Assembly (NCBI GenBank): GCA_002317115.1
Contig: DCIP01000224.1
Span: 1-7,607 of the forward strand
DNA length: 7,607 nt
From: Candidatus Scybalocola fimicaballi
Lineage (GTDB): Bacteria > Bacteroidota > Bacteroidia > Bacteroidales > Paludibacteraceae
Reading direction: 5' to 3'
Part shown: positions 1 through 5,558 of the stretch, one piece after another
Position numbering within the stretch: the stretch's first letter is position 1
How the letters are laid out: each line of letters begins with the position of its first letter
The notes under the pieces: model-generated
What the model was told of the DNA's origin: nothing
Database searches by the model: none
The model's input: only the letters and a program-made list of their open reading frames with translations
Made by a program: the position numbers and the translations under genes

Positions 1-155
1 ACTTTCCAATATAGTATGACGATGAACAATGAGAATCCTGTGACTAACTTCAATAGCCACTTGATATTGACATTGCCTCCTATGCCGAATGCATTGAACA
101 ATGCGACAATTAGTAGGGCAATGATGGATATTCTTATGATCTCAGTTTTGTTCAT
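1..155 (-). CDS. Small membrane protein, N-terminal part only (runs off left edge)
   Basis: An open frame reads leftward from an ATG at 155-153 to the window edge, giving 51 complete codons. The peptide starts MNKTEIIRISIIALLIVALF. It shows a hydrophobic segment at about residues 6-23, a short polar loop with GIGGN and a lysine, and a second hydrophobic segment at about 33-50, so it is probably an integral membrane protein with at least two helices. It lies 64 bases downstream of the RapZ-domain gene on the same strand, with a palindromic repeat in between. I saw no consensus promoter in that gap, so read-through from the upstream operon is plausible. I do not recognise the family. The frame is short and unfinished, so the gene call rests on its hydrophobic pattern, the A-rich sequence before the ATG and the lack of a competing frame. 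Confidence 0.55.
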   Translation of the reverse strand, partial: MNKTEIIRISIIALLIVALFNAFGIGGNVNIKWLLKLVTGFSLFIVILYWK

Positions 156-187
156 GTTTTTTATGGTTAGAGGTTAGGGAATACCAA

Positions 188-214
188 GTGACACGCACGT
201 CCGTGCGTCTCTAC
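188..214. repeat. GAGACG-type palindrome, degenerate copy
   Basis: The sequence GACACGCACG (190-199) faces CGTGCGTCTC (202-211) around a two-base loop, pairing at 9 of 10 positions; the flank continues as CTAC. It has the same plan as the two copies at 6694-6719 and 6737-6763: an arm related to AGAGACG, ten variable bases, then CGTCTCTAC. It sits a few bases beyond the stop codon of the RapZ-domain gene and could fold in its 3' untranslated RNA. Confidence 0.6.
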
Positions 215-219
215 GTGCA

Positions 220-642
220 CTACTTTTTCTCAAATACCTGTGCTATATGCTGTTCTACGTGCTCCAATCTAACCTCTACGCCGAATTTTTCAGCGATATG
301 CTCTGCTGTCTTCTGTGCTGAATAGACTGAACGGTGTTGGCCTCCTGTGCAACCGAAGCTTATCATAAGGCTTGTGAAGCCTCGCTCCATATAGCGTGCG
401 ACGTGGAAATCAACCAAAGCCCAGACAGAATCAAGGAATGTGAGGATCTCTCCGTCTTTCTCCAAGAAGTCAATGACTGGTTTGTCACGGCCTGTCAACT
501 GCTTGTACTCTTCATATCTGCCTGGGTTGTGCACCGCACGACAGTCGAAGGCATAGCCTCCTCCGTTGCCTGACTCGTCTGCTGGAATGCCTTTCTTGTA
601 TGAAAAACTGAATACTTTGACAACTAATTCCTTATTCTCCAT
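220..642 (-). CDS. Free-standing RapZ C-terminal domain protein
   Basis: This 140-residue protein corresponds to the C-terminal domain of RapZ (formerly UPF0042/YvcJ) without the N-terminal P-loop ATPase half. The hallmark is GCTGGQHRSVY at residues 97-107. Also typical are FDCRAVHNPG near 32-41, TGRDKPV near 50-56, and an AxxLADY-like helix position after the signature. In E. coli the equivalent domain binds glucosamine-6-phosphate and the small RNA GlmZ and presents it to RNase E; that function is family knowledge and is not shown here. The start codon lies inside the last codons of the exonuclease-kinase gene: the shared stretch ATGGAGAATAA is both start and stop, an 11-base overlap suggesting translational coupling. 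From memory, many Bacteroidetes carry the kinase and this domain as one fused protein, so this may be a split form. The domain identification is firm; the ligand is not known. Confidence 0.88.
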   Translation of the reverse strand: MENKELVVKVFSFSYKKGIPADESGNGGGYAFDCRAVHNPGRYEEYKQLTGRDKPVIDFLEKDGEILTFLDSVWALVDFHVARYMERGFTSLMISFGCTGGQHRSVYSAQKTAEHIAEKFGVEVRLEHVEQHIAQVFEKK

Positions 643-2392
643 AATGCTTTGTCGCTTCTTTGATTACTTTAATAAGTTCCGGATACTCATTCTCGAATTT
701 GTCGACGACAGTACCTAACACTTTTAATGTGTCTGGAATCTGACCAAGGAATGTCTCCTTCTTCTCCTCCAATCCACGTAGTCCGTATGTGCCAAGCACC
801 TGGACCATACGCATTAGAATGAAGAAGTCAAGGTTGGCATAAAACTCCTCGTCGCTTATCTCGATGAATTTCTTGACTGCTTTAAGATAGATGGTGATTA
901 TCTGCGTCTTGACATCGTCAGGATATTTTGCTCTTACTTGATAAACGAATGACACCAAGTCGTACCAGATTGGTCCGCGTCGTCCTCCCTGGAAATCTAT
1001 ATACCATAATCCACCTGATTTCACCATCACGTTGCGCGACTGGAAATCACGGTACATGAATCCCCACGCGTCTTTGCGGACAGCACTCATGGTTGCCCAC
1101 ATCTTCTCGAAATCATCGTGAAGACGGGATTCATTATAATCTATAGGATGCTTCTTTACGAAATATGTCTCGAATTTGGCGAAGTCTGCCATCAATCCGT
1201 CTCTTGAAAACTCAGATTCTGGATAACACTTCGCAAAATCCACTGTCTTTGCTCCGACAAGCTGTATTCTTGCCAGGTCTGACATTGCTTTGCCAAGCAT
1301 TCGAATGCTTGTCTTTGAATATTCTCCTGTCTGACGAAATCTGTCGAGCACCTTATAAAGTGAATCATTTCCGCAGTAGGTCTGCAGATAGATCATTCTG
1401 TCTTTGGAAATATGGAAAACCTTTGGCACTGACGCTCCTGCTCGCTTCAATTGCTTTGCAAGATAGAAAAATGCCTCGTTCTCCTCTTTTGTCTCACCGA
1501 TAGTCGCGACGTATTTGCCAGAATCACCGTCGACCATGAAATACTGACGACCTGAACCGGCTTGAGCGATAGGTGTGATTGAAGATGGGTGATGGCCTTG
1601 GAATTTCTTGTAGAGACGGGCGATTGACTGCAGATTCTCCTCGTGGATCTCTTCCGGAGTCTTTGGCACAACCACTTTAGGCTTAGCCTCCTGCTCTTTC
1701 CTCTTTTTCTCTCTCTTCTCCTTTTTCTCCTGAGCACGTTGCTGCTGAGCCAACTGCATCTGCTCCAACACGGCTGACGACAAATGATCGGCAGGTTTGC
1801 TTTTGCCTTCTTCGCTGTTGCTCAACTCATGGTAAATCATCAGAGTGGCATACGCGTCGAGTGCGGCGTATCGGATCTGTGCAGGTTCAAGAGGGTTAGC
1901 CTCCCAGTTGGAAGTTTGCTGACGCTTAGAAATCTGAAGTTTGAAAATTATCGCGTAGATTTTCTGCAGACTCTTGTCCTTAATTCCGAATTTCTCCACG
2001 TAGCTCTGAAGCTCCACGTAATTTTCGCATTTGAAATTTGGCATACGTCGACGGAGCTGTCGGAAATCATCGTGAAGGCTGAGACCGATCTTTGTGATGC
2101 TCGGATTGGCGAACAAGTCAGCCACAGACTCTGGAATATTTAAAAGGTTGAGACGGAAGAGGTAGCAACGCGTCTCCGAACTGATTTGTAGAAGTGCTAC
2201 TTGGTTGGATTTTCCTTTCACAAAGACAGGTTTAGTCTCCGTGTCGATACCAAGCACTTTCTGTGTGTTCAAATAGTCGACAGCCTCCTGCACCATGTCG
2301 AATCTCGACACGACGATGATGTCGCCGGTAAACGATGCTATCGGCAACTGTTGGATTTCTTCTTTGGTTATAGATTCAGCAAACTGTCCCAT
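632..2392 (-). CDS. Fusion of DEDDy 3'-5' exonuclease domain and AmgK-like phosphotransferase domain
   Basis: The 586-residue protein has two recognisable domains. Residues about 25-195 are an RNase D/WRN-like 3'-5' exonuclease: IDTET (D50, E52), GLSLHDD (D109) and YAALD (Y175, D179) supply the complete DEDDy metal and catalytic set. Residues about 205-240 form a highly charged linker rich in Q, E, K and R, likely helical. Residues about 255-575 are an aminoglycoside-phosphotransferase fold kinase closest in motifs to the COG3178/AmgK anomeric amino-sugar kinases: the catalytic loop YRDFQSRNVM (D449, N454) and the metal loop YIDFQGGRRGPIWYDL (D466). All key residues are present, so both domains look active. 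The gene starts 6 bases after the DUF5063 stop and overlaps the RapZ-domain gene by 11 bases, so the three form one operon. The substrate of each half is unknown; amino-sugar phosphorylation is inferred from family and from the RapZ partner. The frame is open throughout, with no sign of an assembly join. Confidence 0.88.
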   Translation of the reverse strand: MGQFAESITKEEIQQLPIASFTGDIIVVSRFDMVQEAVDYLNTQKVLGIDTETKPVFVKGKSNQVALLQISSETRCYLFRLNLLNIPESVADLFANPSITKIGLSLHDDFRQLRRRMPNFKCENYVELQSYVEKFGIKDKSLQKIYAIIFKLQISKRQQTSNWEANPLEPAQIRYAALDAYATLMIYHELSNSEEGKSKPADHLSSAVLEQMQLAQQQRAQEKKEKREKKRKEQEAKPKVVVPKTPEEIHEENLQSIARLYKKFQGHHPSSITPIAQAGSGRQYFMVDGDSGKYVATIGETKEENEAFFYLAKQLKRAGASVPKVFHISKDRMIYLQTYCGNDSLYKVLDRFRQTGEYSKTSIRMLGKAMSDLARIQLVGAKTVDFAKCYPESEFSRDGLMADFAKFETYFVKKHPIDYNESRLHDDFEKMWATMSAVRKDAWGFMYRDFQSRNVMVKSGGLWYIDFQGGRRGPIWYDLVSFVYQVRAKYPDDVKTQIITIYLKAVKKFIEISDEEFYANLDFFILMRMVQVLGTYGLRGLEEKKETFLGQIPDTLKVLGTVVDKFENEYPELIKVIKEATKHYGE

Positions 2393-2398
2393 TTGATT

Positions 2399-2923
2399 TT
2401 ATTCTTCGTCTTCGTCGTCTGGAGAGGAAATAAATGAATGTAGAGCTCCCAGACTGCGAGTGAGACACTGGCCCCAGAACTCGTGGAAATGCTCCACACA
2501 CTCCTTCAGTGCCGCGCACATGATGGCGTTGTCAGCACTTTGGATGCGGTGAGTCATGTCGACGATATCCTGATAGATATCAGCCATGTCTTCCGACACA
2601 TGGGCAACAATCGGAGTGTCACTGTATTGCATGTCGACGTGGTCGACTGTTAGGAAATCGTCGTGAGTTCCAAGTTTGTCGCTGACAATCTGCACAACGG
2701 AATTGTACATCTCTTCAGTCACTTTGCATTCCAGTTCGATATAGTCGTCTTCTACCTCATCATAAGAAGGGAGATAGTTGGTTGCTGCATACAGACCAGC
2801 CAATGAGCCAGCAAGTTTCTTTGCGAATTCCTTTGGAGCATCATTCTCTGATTGCTCAATCACGTGGCAAAACAGAATAGCTGACTTTACGAAGTTTATC
2901 GTCTCTTGATTGTTTATATCCAT
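2399..2923 (-). CDS. DUF5063 family protein, first gene of the leftward operon
   Basis: I recognise this as a Bacteroidetes DUF5063 protein of about 174 residues; the function is unknown. It is acidic and predicted mostly helical, with no membrane segment or signal peptide. It begins MDINNQETINFVKSAILFC and ends in an acidic tail SSPDDEDEE. Other conserved-looking parts are LYAATNYLP near the middle and FHEFWGQ near the C-terminus. The longest frame begins at 2956, but that ATG lies upstream of a near-perfect -7 promoter element (2946-2953), so the transcript cannot include it; the ATG at 2923-2921 is the supported start, leaving a leader of about 17-20 bases. It lies 6 bases before the exonuclease-kinase gene. 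From memory, DUF5063 genes commonly sit beside a 3'-5' exonuclease gene in Bacteroidales, which fits a shared RNA-related role, but that role is inference. Confidence 0.82.
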   Translation of the reverse strand: MDINNQETINFVKSAILFCHVIEQSENDAPKEFAKKLAGSLAGLYAATNYLPSYDEVEDDYIELECKVTEEMYNSVVQIVSDKLGTHDDFLTVDHVDMQYSDTPIVAHVSEDMADIYQDIVDMTHRIQSADNAIMCAALKECVEHFHEFWGQCLTRSLGALHSFISSPDDEDEE

Positions 2924-2945
2924 GGCGTTTTTCAAAAAAACTTTG

Positions 2946-2976
2946 CAAAAATACATAAATAATTGGGATTTTCAAA
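2946..2976 (-). promoter_or_regulatory. Bacteroidetes-type promoter for the DUF5063 operon
   Basis: Read on the minus strand, TTTG (plus positions 2976-2973) is followed after exactly 19 bases by TATTTTTG (2953-2946). This matches the Bacteroidetes sigma-ABfr consensus TTTG-N19-TAnnTTTG at every defined base. Transcription would start near 2940-2943, just ahead of the ATG at 2923. Confidence 0.82.
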
Positions 2977-3091
2977 GACTATTGTGGTTTCAAGTTTTAG
3001 GTTTCAAATGGGTTCCAACTGATTACTATGAAATTCACGATTCATTTTCGAGAATTTTACGTTGCGAAAATCCATATTTGGCATTCATCAT

Positions 3092-3122
3092 TTTGCATTT
3101 AGCATTTTTCTCACTATCTTTG
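3092..3122 (+). promoter_or_regulatory. Bacteroidetes-type promoter for rplY-pth-hslR
   Basis: TTTG at 3092-3095 is followed after exactly 19 bases by TATCTTTG at 3115-3122, a full match to TTTG-N19-TAnnTTTG. A start near 3126-3129 would give rplY a leader of roughly 90 bases, long for this phylum and containing the hairpin described at 3161-3200. The promoter diverges from the one at 2946-2976. Confidence 0.82.
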
Positions 3123-3160
3123 CACCGCTTTTCTTGATTTTCGGCAAAAAATCATTGAGG

Positions 3161-3200
3161 AGTATGATGGGGGATTAGGTGATCTAATCCTGAGTATACT
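3161..3200 (+). promoter_or_regulatory. Structured mRNA leader upstream of rplY (candidate L25 operator)
   Basis: A perfect 7-bp stem GGATTAG (3172-3178) / CTAATCC (3184-3190) closes a five-base loop GTGAT. Beneath it is an internal loop, GATGGG (3166-3171) against TGAGT (3191-3195), then a 5-bp stem AGTAT (3161-3165) / ATACT (3196-3200). No T-run follows, so this is not an intrinsic terminator. It lies between the promoter and the rplY start. The strand contents AUGG and GAGUA resemble those of the 5S rRNA loop E, the known L25 binding site, which suggests autogenous control; this is inference. A four-codon frame ATG ATG GGG GAT TAG (3164-3178), preceded by GAGGAG, overlaps the 5' side. Confidence 0.5.
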
Positions 3201-3219
3201 TAAAAAAATTATTAAAGAA

Positions 3220-3777
3220 ATGGAAAAATTTCAACTTTCAGGTGAGCTTCGTGCAGATCTAGGCAAGAAGGCTACAAAGGAGACTCGTGCTAACGGTCTT
3301 ATCCCATGTGTACTTTACGGTGGTGCAGAGACAAAGCACTTCACAGTAAAAGAAGGTGATGTTAGAAAGCTTATCTACTCTCCAAACGTTTACATCGTTG
3401 AGTTGACAGTTGCTGGTAAGACAGTTACTGCTATCTTGAAGGATCTTCAGGTTCACCCAGTTAAGGACAACATCCTTCACATCGATTTCCTTGAAATCTC
3501 TGAGAACAAGCCAGCTGTAATCGAGATCCCAGTTAAGCTTGAGGGTCTTGCAGAGGGTGTTAAGCTAGGAGGTAAGTTGGTTCAGCAGATGAGAAAGCTT
3601 CGTGTTAAGGGTATCTACACTAACTTCCCTGACAGATTGCCAGTTAACGTTGAGAACCTTGGTATTGGTAAGACAATCCAGGTTGGTGCACTTTCATACG
3701 AGAATCTTGAGTTGTTGAACAACCCTATCAACGTTGTTGCTACAGTTAAGGCAACTCGTGGTTCAAGAGCTAATTAA
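3220..3777 (+). CDS. rplY: 50S ribosomal protein L25 / general stress protein Ctc
   Basis: The 185-residue protein has the long, two-domain L25/TL5/Ctc form found outside the enterobacteria. Residues 1-95 are the 5S rRNA-binding domain, with [20 protein letters not shown] near 15-34 and the diagnostic [18 protein letters not shown] at 73-90. Residues about 96-180 form the beta-rich C-terminal TL5-like domain, with an EGVKLGG motif near 112-118. It sits on the large subunit central protuberance next to 5S rRNA. Codon use differs from the operon across the intergenic region: valine is mostly GTT, leucine mostly CTT, and AAC, AAG and ATC are strongly favoured, as expected for a highly expressed gene. 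There is no Shine-Dalgarno motif, only an A-rich run before the ATG. The gene is first in a cluster with pth (2-base gap) and hslR. Control through the hairpin leader is possible. Confidence 0.96.
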   Translation: MEKFQLSGELRADLGKKATKETRANGLIPCVLYGGAETKHFTVKEGDVRKLIYSPNVYIVELTVAGKTVTAILKDLQVHPVKDNILHIDFLEISENKPAVIEIPVKLEGLAEGVKLGGKLVQQMRKLRVKGIYTNFPDRLPVNVENLGIGKTIQVGALSYENLELLNNPINVVATVKATRGSRAN

Positions 3778-3779
3778 TA

Positions 3780-4343
3780 ATGAAATATCTGATTGTTGGG
3801 CTTGGCAACATCGGAGACGAGTATGCCAACACAAGGCACAACATAGGATTTATGGTATTGGACGCTTTTGCCGAAGCGTCCAATCTTGTTTTTAAGGATG
3901 AGCGTTACGGCGCTATCGCCGAAGGTCGCGTTAAAAACAAGGAGTTTATCCTATTGAAACCTAATACATACATGAACCTTAGCGGAAACGCAGTCCGCTA
4001 TTGGGCTCAGAAAGAGAAGATCGACGTGGATCATATCTTCGTCGTTGTGGATGATTTGTCTCTACCTTTCGGCAAAATCCGTATCAAAGGAAGTGGTAGC
4101 GCAGGCGGTCACAACGGTTTGAAGAATATCCAGGAATTGCTTGGCACAGAGAAGTACGCCCGCCTAAAATTCGGTATCGGCAACGATTTCCCTAAAGGCA
4201 AACAGGTGGATTTTGTGCTTGGTAAGTTTGGCGACGAGGATATGGCTGCTATGCCTGAGAGAAAGAAGATAGCCGGTGAGGCAATCGCGTCTTTCATGCT
4301 TGCGGGTCTTGATATCACAATGAACCAATTCAATAATAAGTAA
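3780..4343 (+). CDS. pth: Peptidyl-tRNA hydrolase
   Basis: This cytoplasmic enzyme cleaves the ester bond of peptidyl-tRNAs that have dropped off the ribosome and so recycles tRNA. The 187-residue length is normal for bacterial Pth. The signature [18 protein letters not shown] is at residues 7-24, giving N10 and the catalytic H20. NTYMNLSGN at 62-70 supplies N66, [11 protein letters not shown] at 88-98 supplies D91, and GGHNGLKNI at 109-117 supplies N112; these align with E. coli N68, D93 and N114. The active site is therefore complete. The ATG begins two bases after the rplY stop, so translation is probably coupled, and hslR follows 15 bases downstream. Codon use is more mixed than in rplY. 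Confidence 0.97.
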   Translation: MKYLIVGLGNIGDEYANTRHNIGFMVLDAFAEASNLVFKDERYGAIAEGRVKNKEFILLKPNTYMNLSGNAVRYWAQKEKIDVDHIFVVVDDLSLPFGKIRIKGSGSAGGHNGLKNIQELLGTEKYARLKFGIGNDFPKGKQVDFVLGKFGDEDMAAMPERKKIAGEAIASFMLAGLDITMNQFNNK

Positions 4344-4358
4344 GTAGCTGATCAAGTA

Positions 4359-4799
4359 ATGGCAAAAGAGGTAAAAGAGGAAGTACGCATCGACAAATGG
4401 ATGTGGGCTGTAAGATTATTCAAGACGCGAACTTTGGCGGCTGAGGCTTGCAAGAAAGGTCATGTCATGATTGGTGGCAACTCCCAGAAGGCGTCGAGAA
4501 ACGTCAAGGTGGGTGATGTTATCCAGATCAAGCGTGCTCCCATCACATACTCTTTTAAGGTGCTTGCGTTGAGTGAAAACCGTATGGGAGCCAAACTCGT
4601 TCCTGAGTTTATGGAGAATGTCACTCCTGCTGAACAACTTGAGATTCTTGAGTTGAGCCGCTATACATCGAATGGCCAGCGTGACCGTGGTGCCGGACGC
4701 CCTACTAAGAAGGACCGCCGTGATATCAACGAGTACACAGAACCTCAGTTTATCAGCGACGACTGGGATTGGGATCTTGACCTTGACGATGACGACTAA
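4359..4799 (+). CDS. hslR: S4-domain RNA-binding protein, Hsp15 family
   Basis: The 146-residue protein is an Hsp15 homologue. The S4 RNA-binding domain spans about residues 8-70, opening with RIDKWMWAVRLFKTRTLAAE at 10-29 and continuing with KKGHVMIGG and VKVGDVIQIKR. A basic stretch GRPTKKDRRDI at 113-123 is typical of the family, and a strongly acidic tail of alternating D and W/L residues ends the protein. In E. coli, Hsp15 binds free 50S subunits that still carry a nascent chain on tRNA and helps return the tRNA to the P site for recycling. Next to pth and L25 this makes a functionally coherent set around the 50S subunit and peptidyl-tRNA. It is the last gene of the cluster; no canonical terminator follows, only the G/C-rich hairpins at 4814-4862. 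Confidence 0.93.
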   Translation: MAKEVKEEVRIDKWMWAVRLFKTRTLAAEACKKGHVMIGGNSQKASRNVKVGDVIQIKRAPITYSFKVLALSENRMGAKLVPEFMENVTPAEQLEILELSRYTSNGQRDRGAGRPTKKDRRDINEYTEPQFISDDWDWDLDLDDDD

Positions 4800-4813
4800 C
4801 TTAAAGGATCGTA

Positions 4814-4862
4814 AAGGGCGTTAGCCCTTGCCCTTCCTCCACGCGAGCCCGTAGGGCGAGCG
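4814..4862. repeat. Two G/C-rich hairpins, possible interspersed repeat after hslR
   Basis: AAGGGC (4814-4819) pairs with GCCCTT (4824-4829) around GTTA, and a second GCCCTT follows immediately. Then CGC-GA-GCCC (4842-4850) pairs with GGGC-GA-GCG (4854-4862) around GTA, leaving two GA/GA mismatches inside an otherwise perfect stem. The base composition is far more G/C-rich than the flanks and neither hairpin is followed by a T-run. It may be a dispersed palindromic element or a Rho-independent mRNA 3' end stabiliser; only one copy is in the window. Confidence 0.45.
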
Positions 4863-4870
4863 TCAGAATA

Positions 4871-4900
4871 AAAAAACGTCTTATTTATTAAAAACGTCTT
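4871..4900. repeat. 11-bp direct repeat ahead of the DUF4924 gene
   Basis: AAAAACGTCTT occurs at 4872-4882 and again at 4890-4900, an 18-base period. The copies lie upstream of the putative -7 element at 4904-4911, a position where a regulator could bind. No regulator is identifiable and A-rich spacer sequence can produce short repeats by chance. Confidence 0.35.
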
Positions 4901-4903
4901 GAT

Positions 4904-4911
4904 TATTTTTG
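4904..4911 (+). promoter_or_regulatory. Possible -7 element for the DUF4924 gene
   Basis: TATTTTTG fits TAnnTTTG, but the spot 19 bases upstream reads TTAT instead of TTTG, so only half of the consensus is present. If used, transcription would start about five bases before the ATG at 4922, giving a nearly leaderless message. Confidence 0.35.
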
Positions 4912-4921
4912 ATACAAAGCT

Positions 4922-5470
4922 ATGATTGCAGCAAAACAGTTGAGAACCAGCAGTATATCGCAGTATATTCTTTATATTTGGCAGATTGAGGATATCATCA
5001 GAGCCTTTGGCCTTGATATTGAAAAAATAGATCAGAATATAATATCTCGTTATGCTGACGACGTGGATAAGAAAGCCATTCGTGAGTGGTACGACAATAT
5101 GATCTCTGGTATGGTGAACGAGCAGAAACAGTCGTTCGGACACCTTCAGTTTATCATGAATGTCGTCGACGACGTGAATGACCTTCACATGAAATTGCTT
5201 CAGACACCAGAGCAAATTTCATACAACGCATTGTTTTTCCAGATTCTACCAGTGTTGCAGGATTTCAGAGCTAAGAACAAGAGTGGGGCAGAGGTGAACG
5301 ACGTCGAATTGGCACTTACTGCTTTATATGGCACTACTATGCTGAAAATGTCCGGTAAAGAAGTTACAAAAGAGACTATGGATGCCATTCAGCAGTTAGC
5401 AAAGTGGCTTAATATTCTTTCTCAGAAATATAAGGATTGGGAAGAGGATAAATTGAAATTTGAAGATTAA
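4922..5470 (+). CDS. DUF4924 family protein
   Basis: I recognise this 182-residue protein as a Bacteroidetes DUF4924 member; the family has no assigned function. The conserved N-terminus is present: MIAAKQLRTSSISQYILYIW, followed by QIEDIIRAF. The protein is predicted almost wholly helical, without signal peptide or membrane segment, and ends in a charged stretch, KDWEEDKLKFED. Family members start at the same point, which supports the ATG at 4922 despite the very short apparent leader. It is a single-gene unit: 122 bases separate it from hslR and a strong terminator follows 18 bases after the stop. It converges on map across that terminator. Candidate upstream control elements are the half-consensus -7 box at 4904-4911 and the direct repeats at 4871-4900. 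Confidence 0.85.
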   Translation: MIAAKQLRTSSISQYILYIWQIEDIIRAFGLDIEKIDQNIISRYADDVDKKAIREWYDNMISGMVNEQKQSFGHLQFIMNVVDDVNDLHMKLLQTPEQISYNALFFQILPVLQDFRAKNKSGAEVNDVELALTALYGTTMLKMSGKEVTKETMDAIQQLAKWLNILSQKYKDWEEDKLKFED

Positions 5471-5488
5471 TAATAGAATTATAAAATG

Positions 5489-5553
<65 letters not shown>

Positions 5554-5558
5554 CAACG

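Noticed and set aside
334..573. Plus-strand frame of 79 codons opposite the RapZ-domain gene
   Set aside because: It is a shadow of the strongly conserved minus-strand gene, with no promoter or leader of its own.
2954..2956. Upstream ATG for the DUF5063 gene
   Set aside because: It lies upstream of the -7 promoter box, and the eleven extra residues look like translated spacer.
2977..3091. Small gene or repeat in the AT-rich divergent spacer
   Set aside because: Frames are short and lack any family resemblance. A GGTTTCAA word occurs twice (2986, 3000), which is not enough to call a feature.
4814..4829. Intrinsic terminator for hslR
   Set aside because: The hairpin is good, but GCCCTTCCTCC follows where a T-run is needed, so it does not meet the intrinsic terminator pattern.
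4796..5215. Minus-strand frame of 139 codons
   Set aside because: It is the antisense of the DUF4924 gene and the repeat-rich spacer; the plus strand carries the recognisable family sequence.
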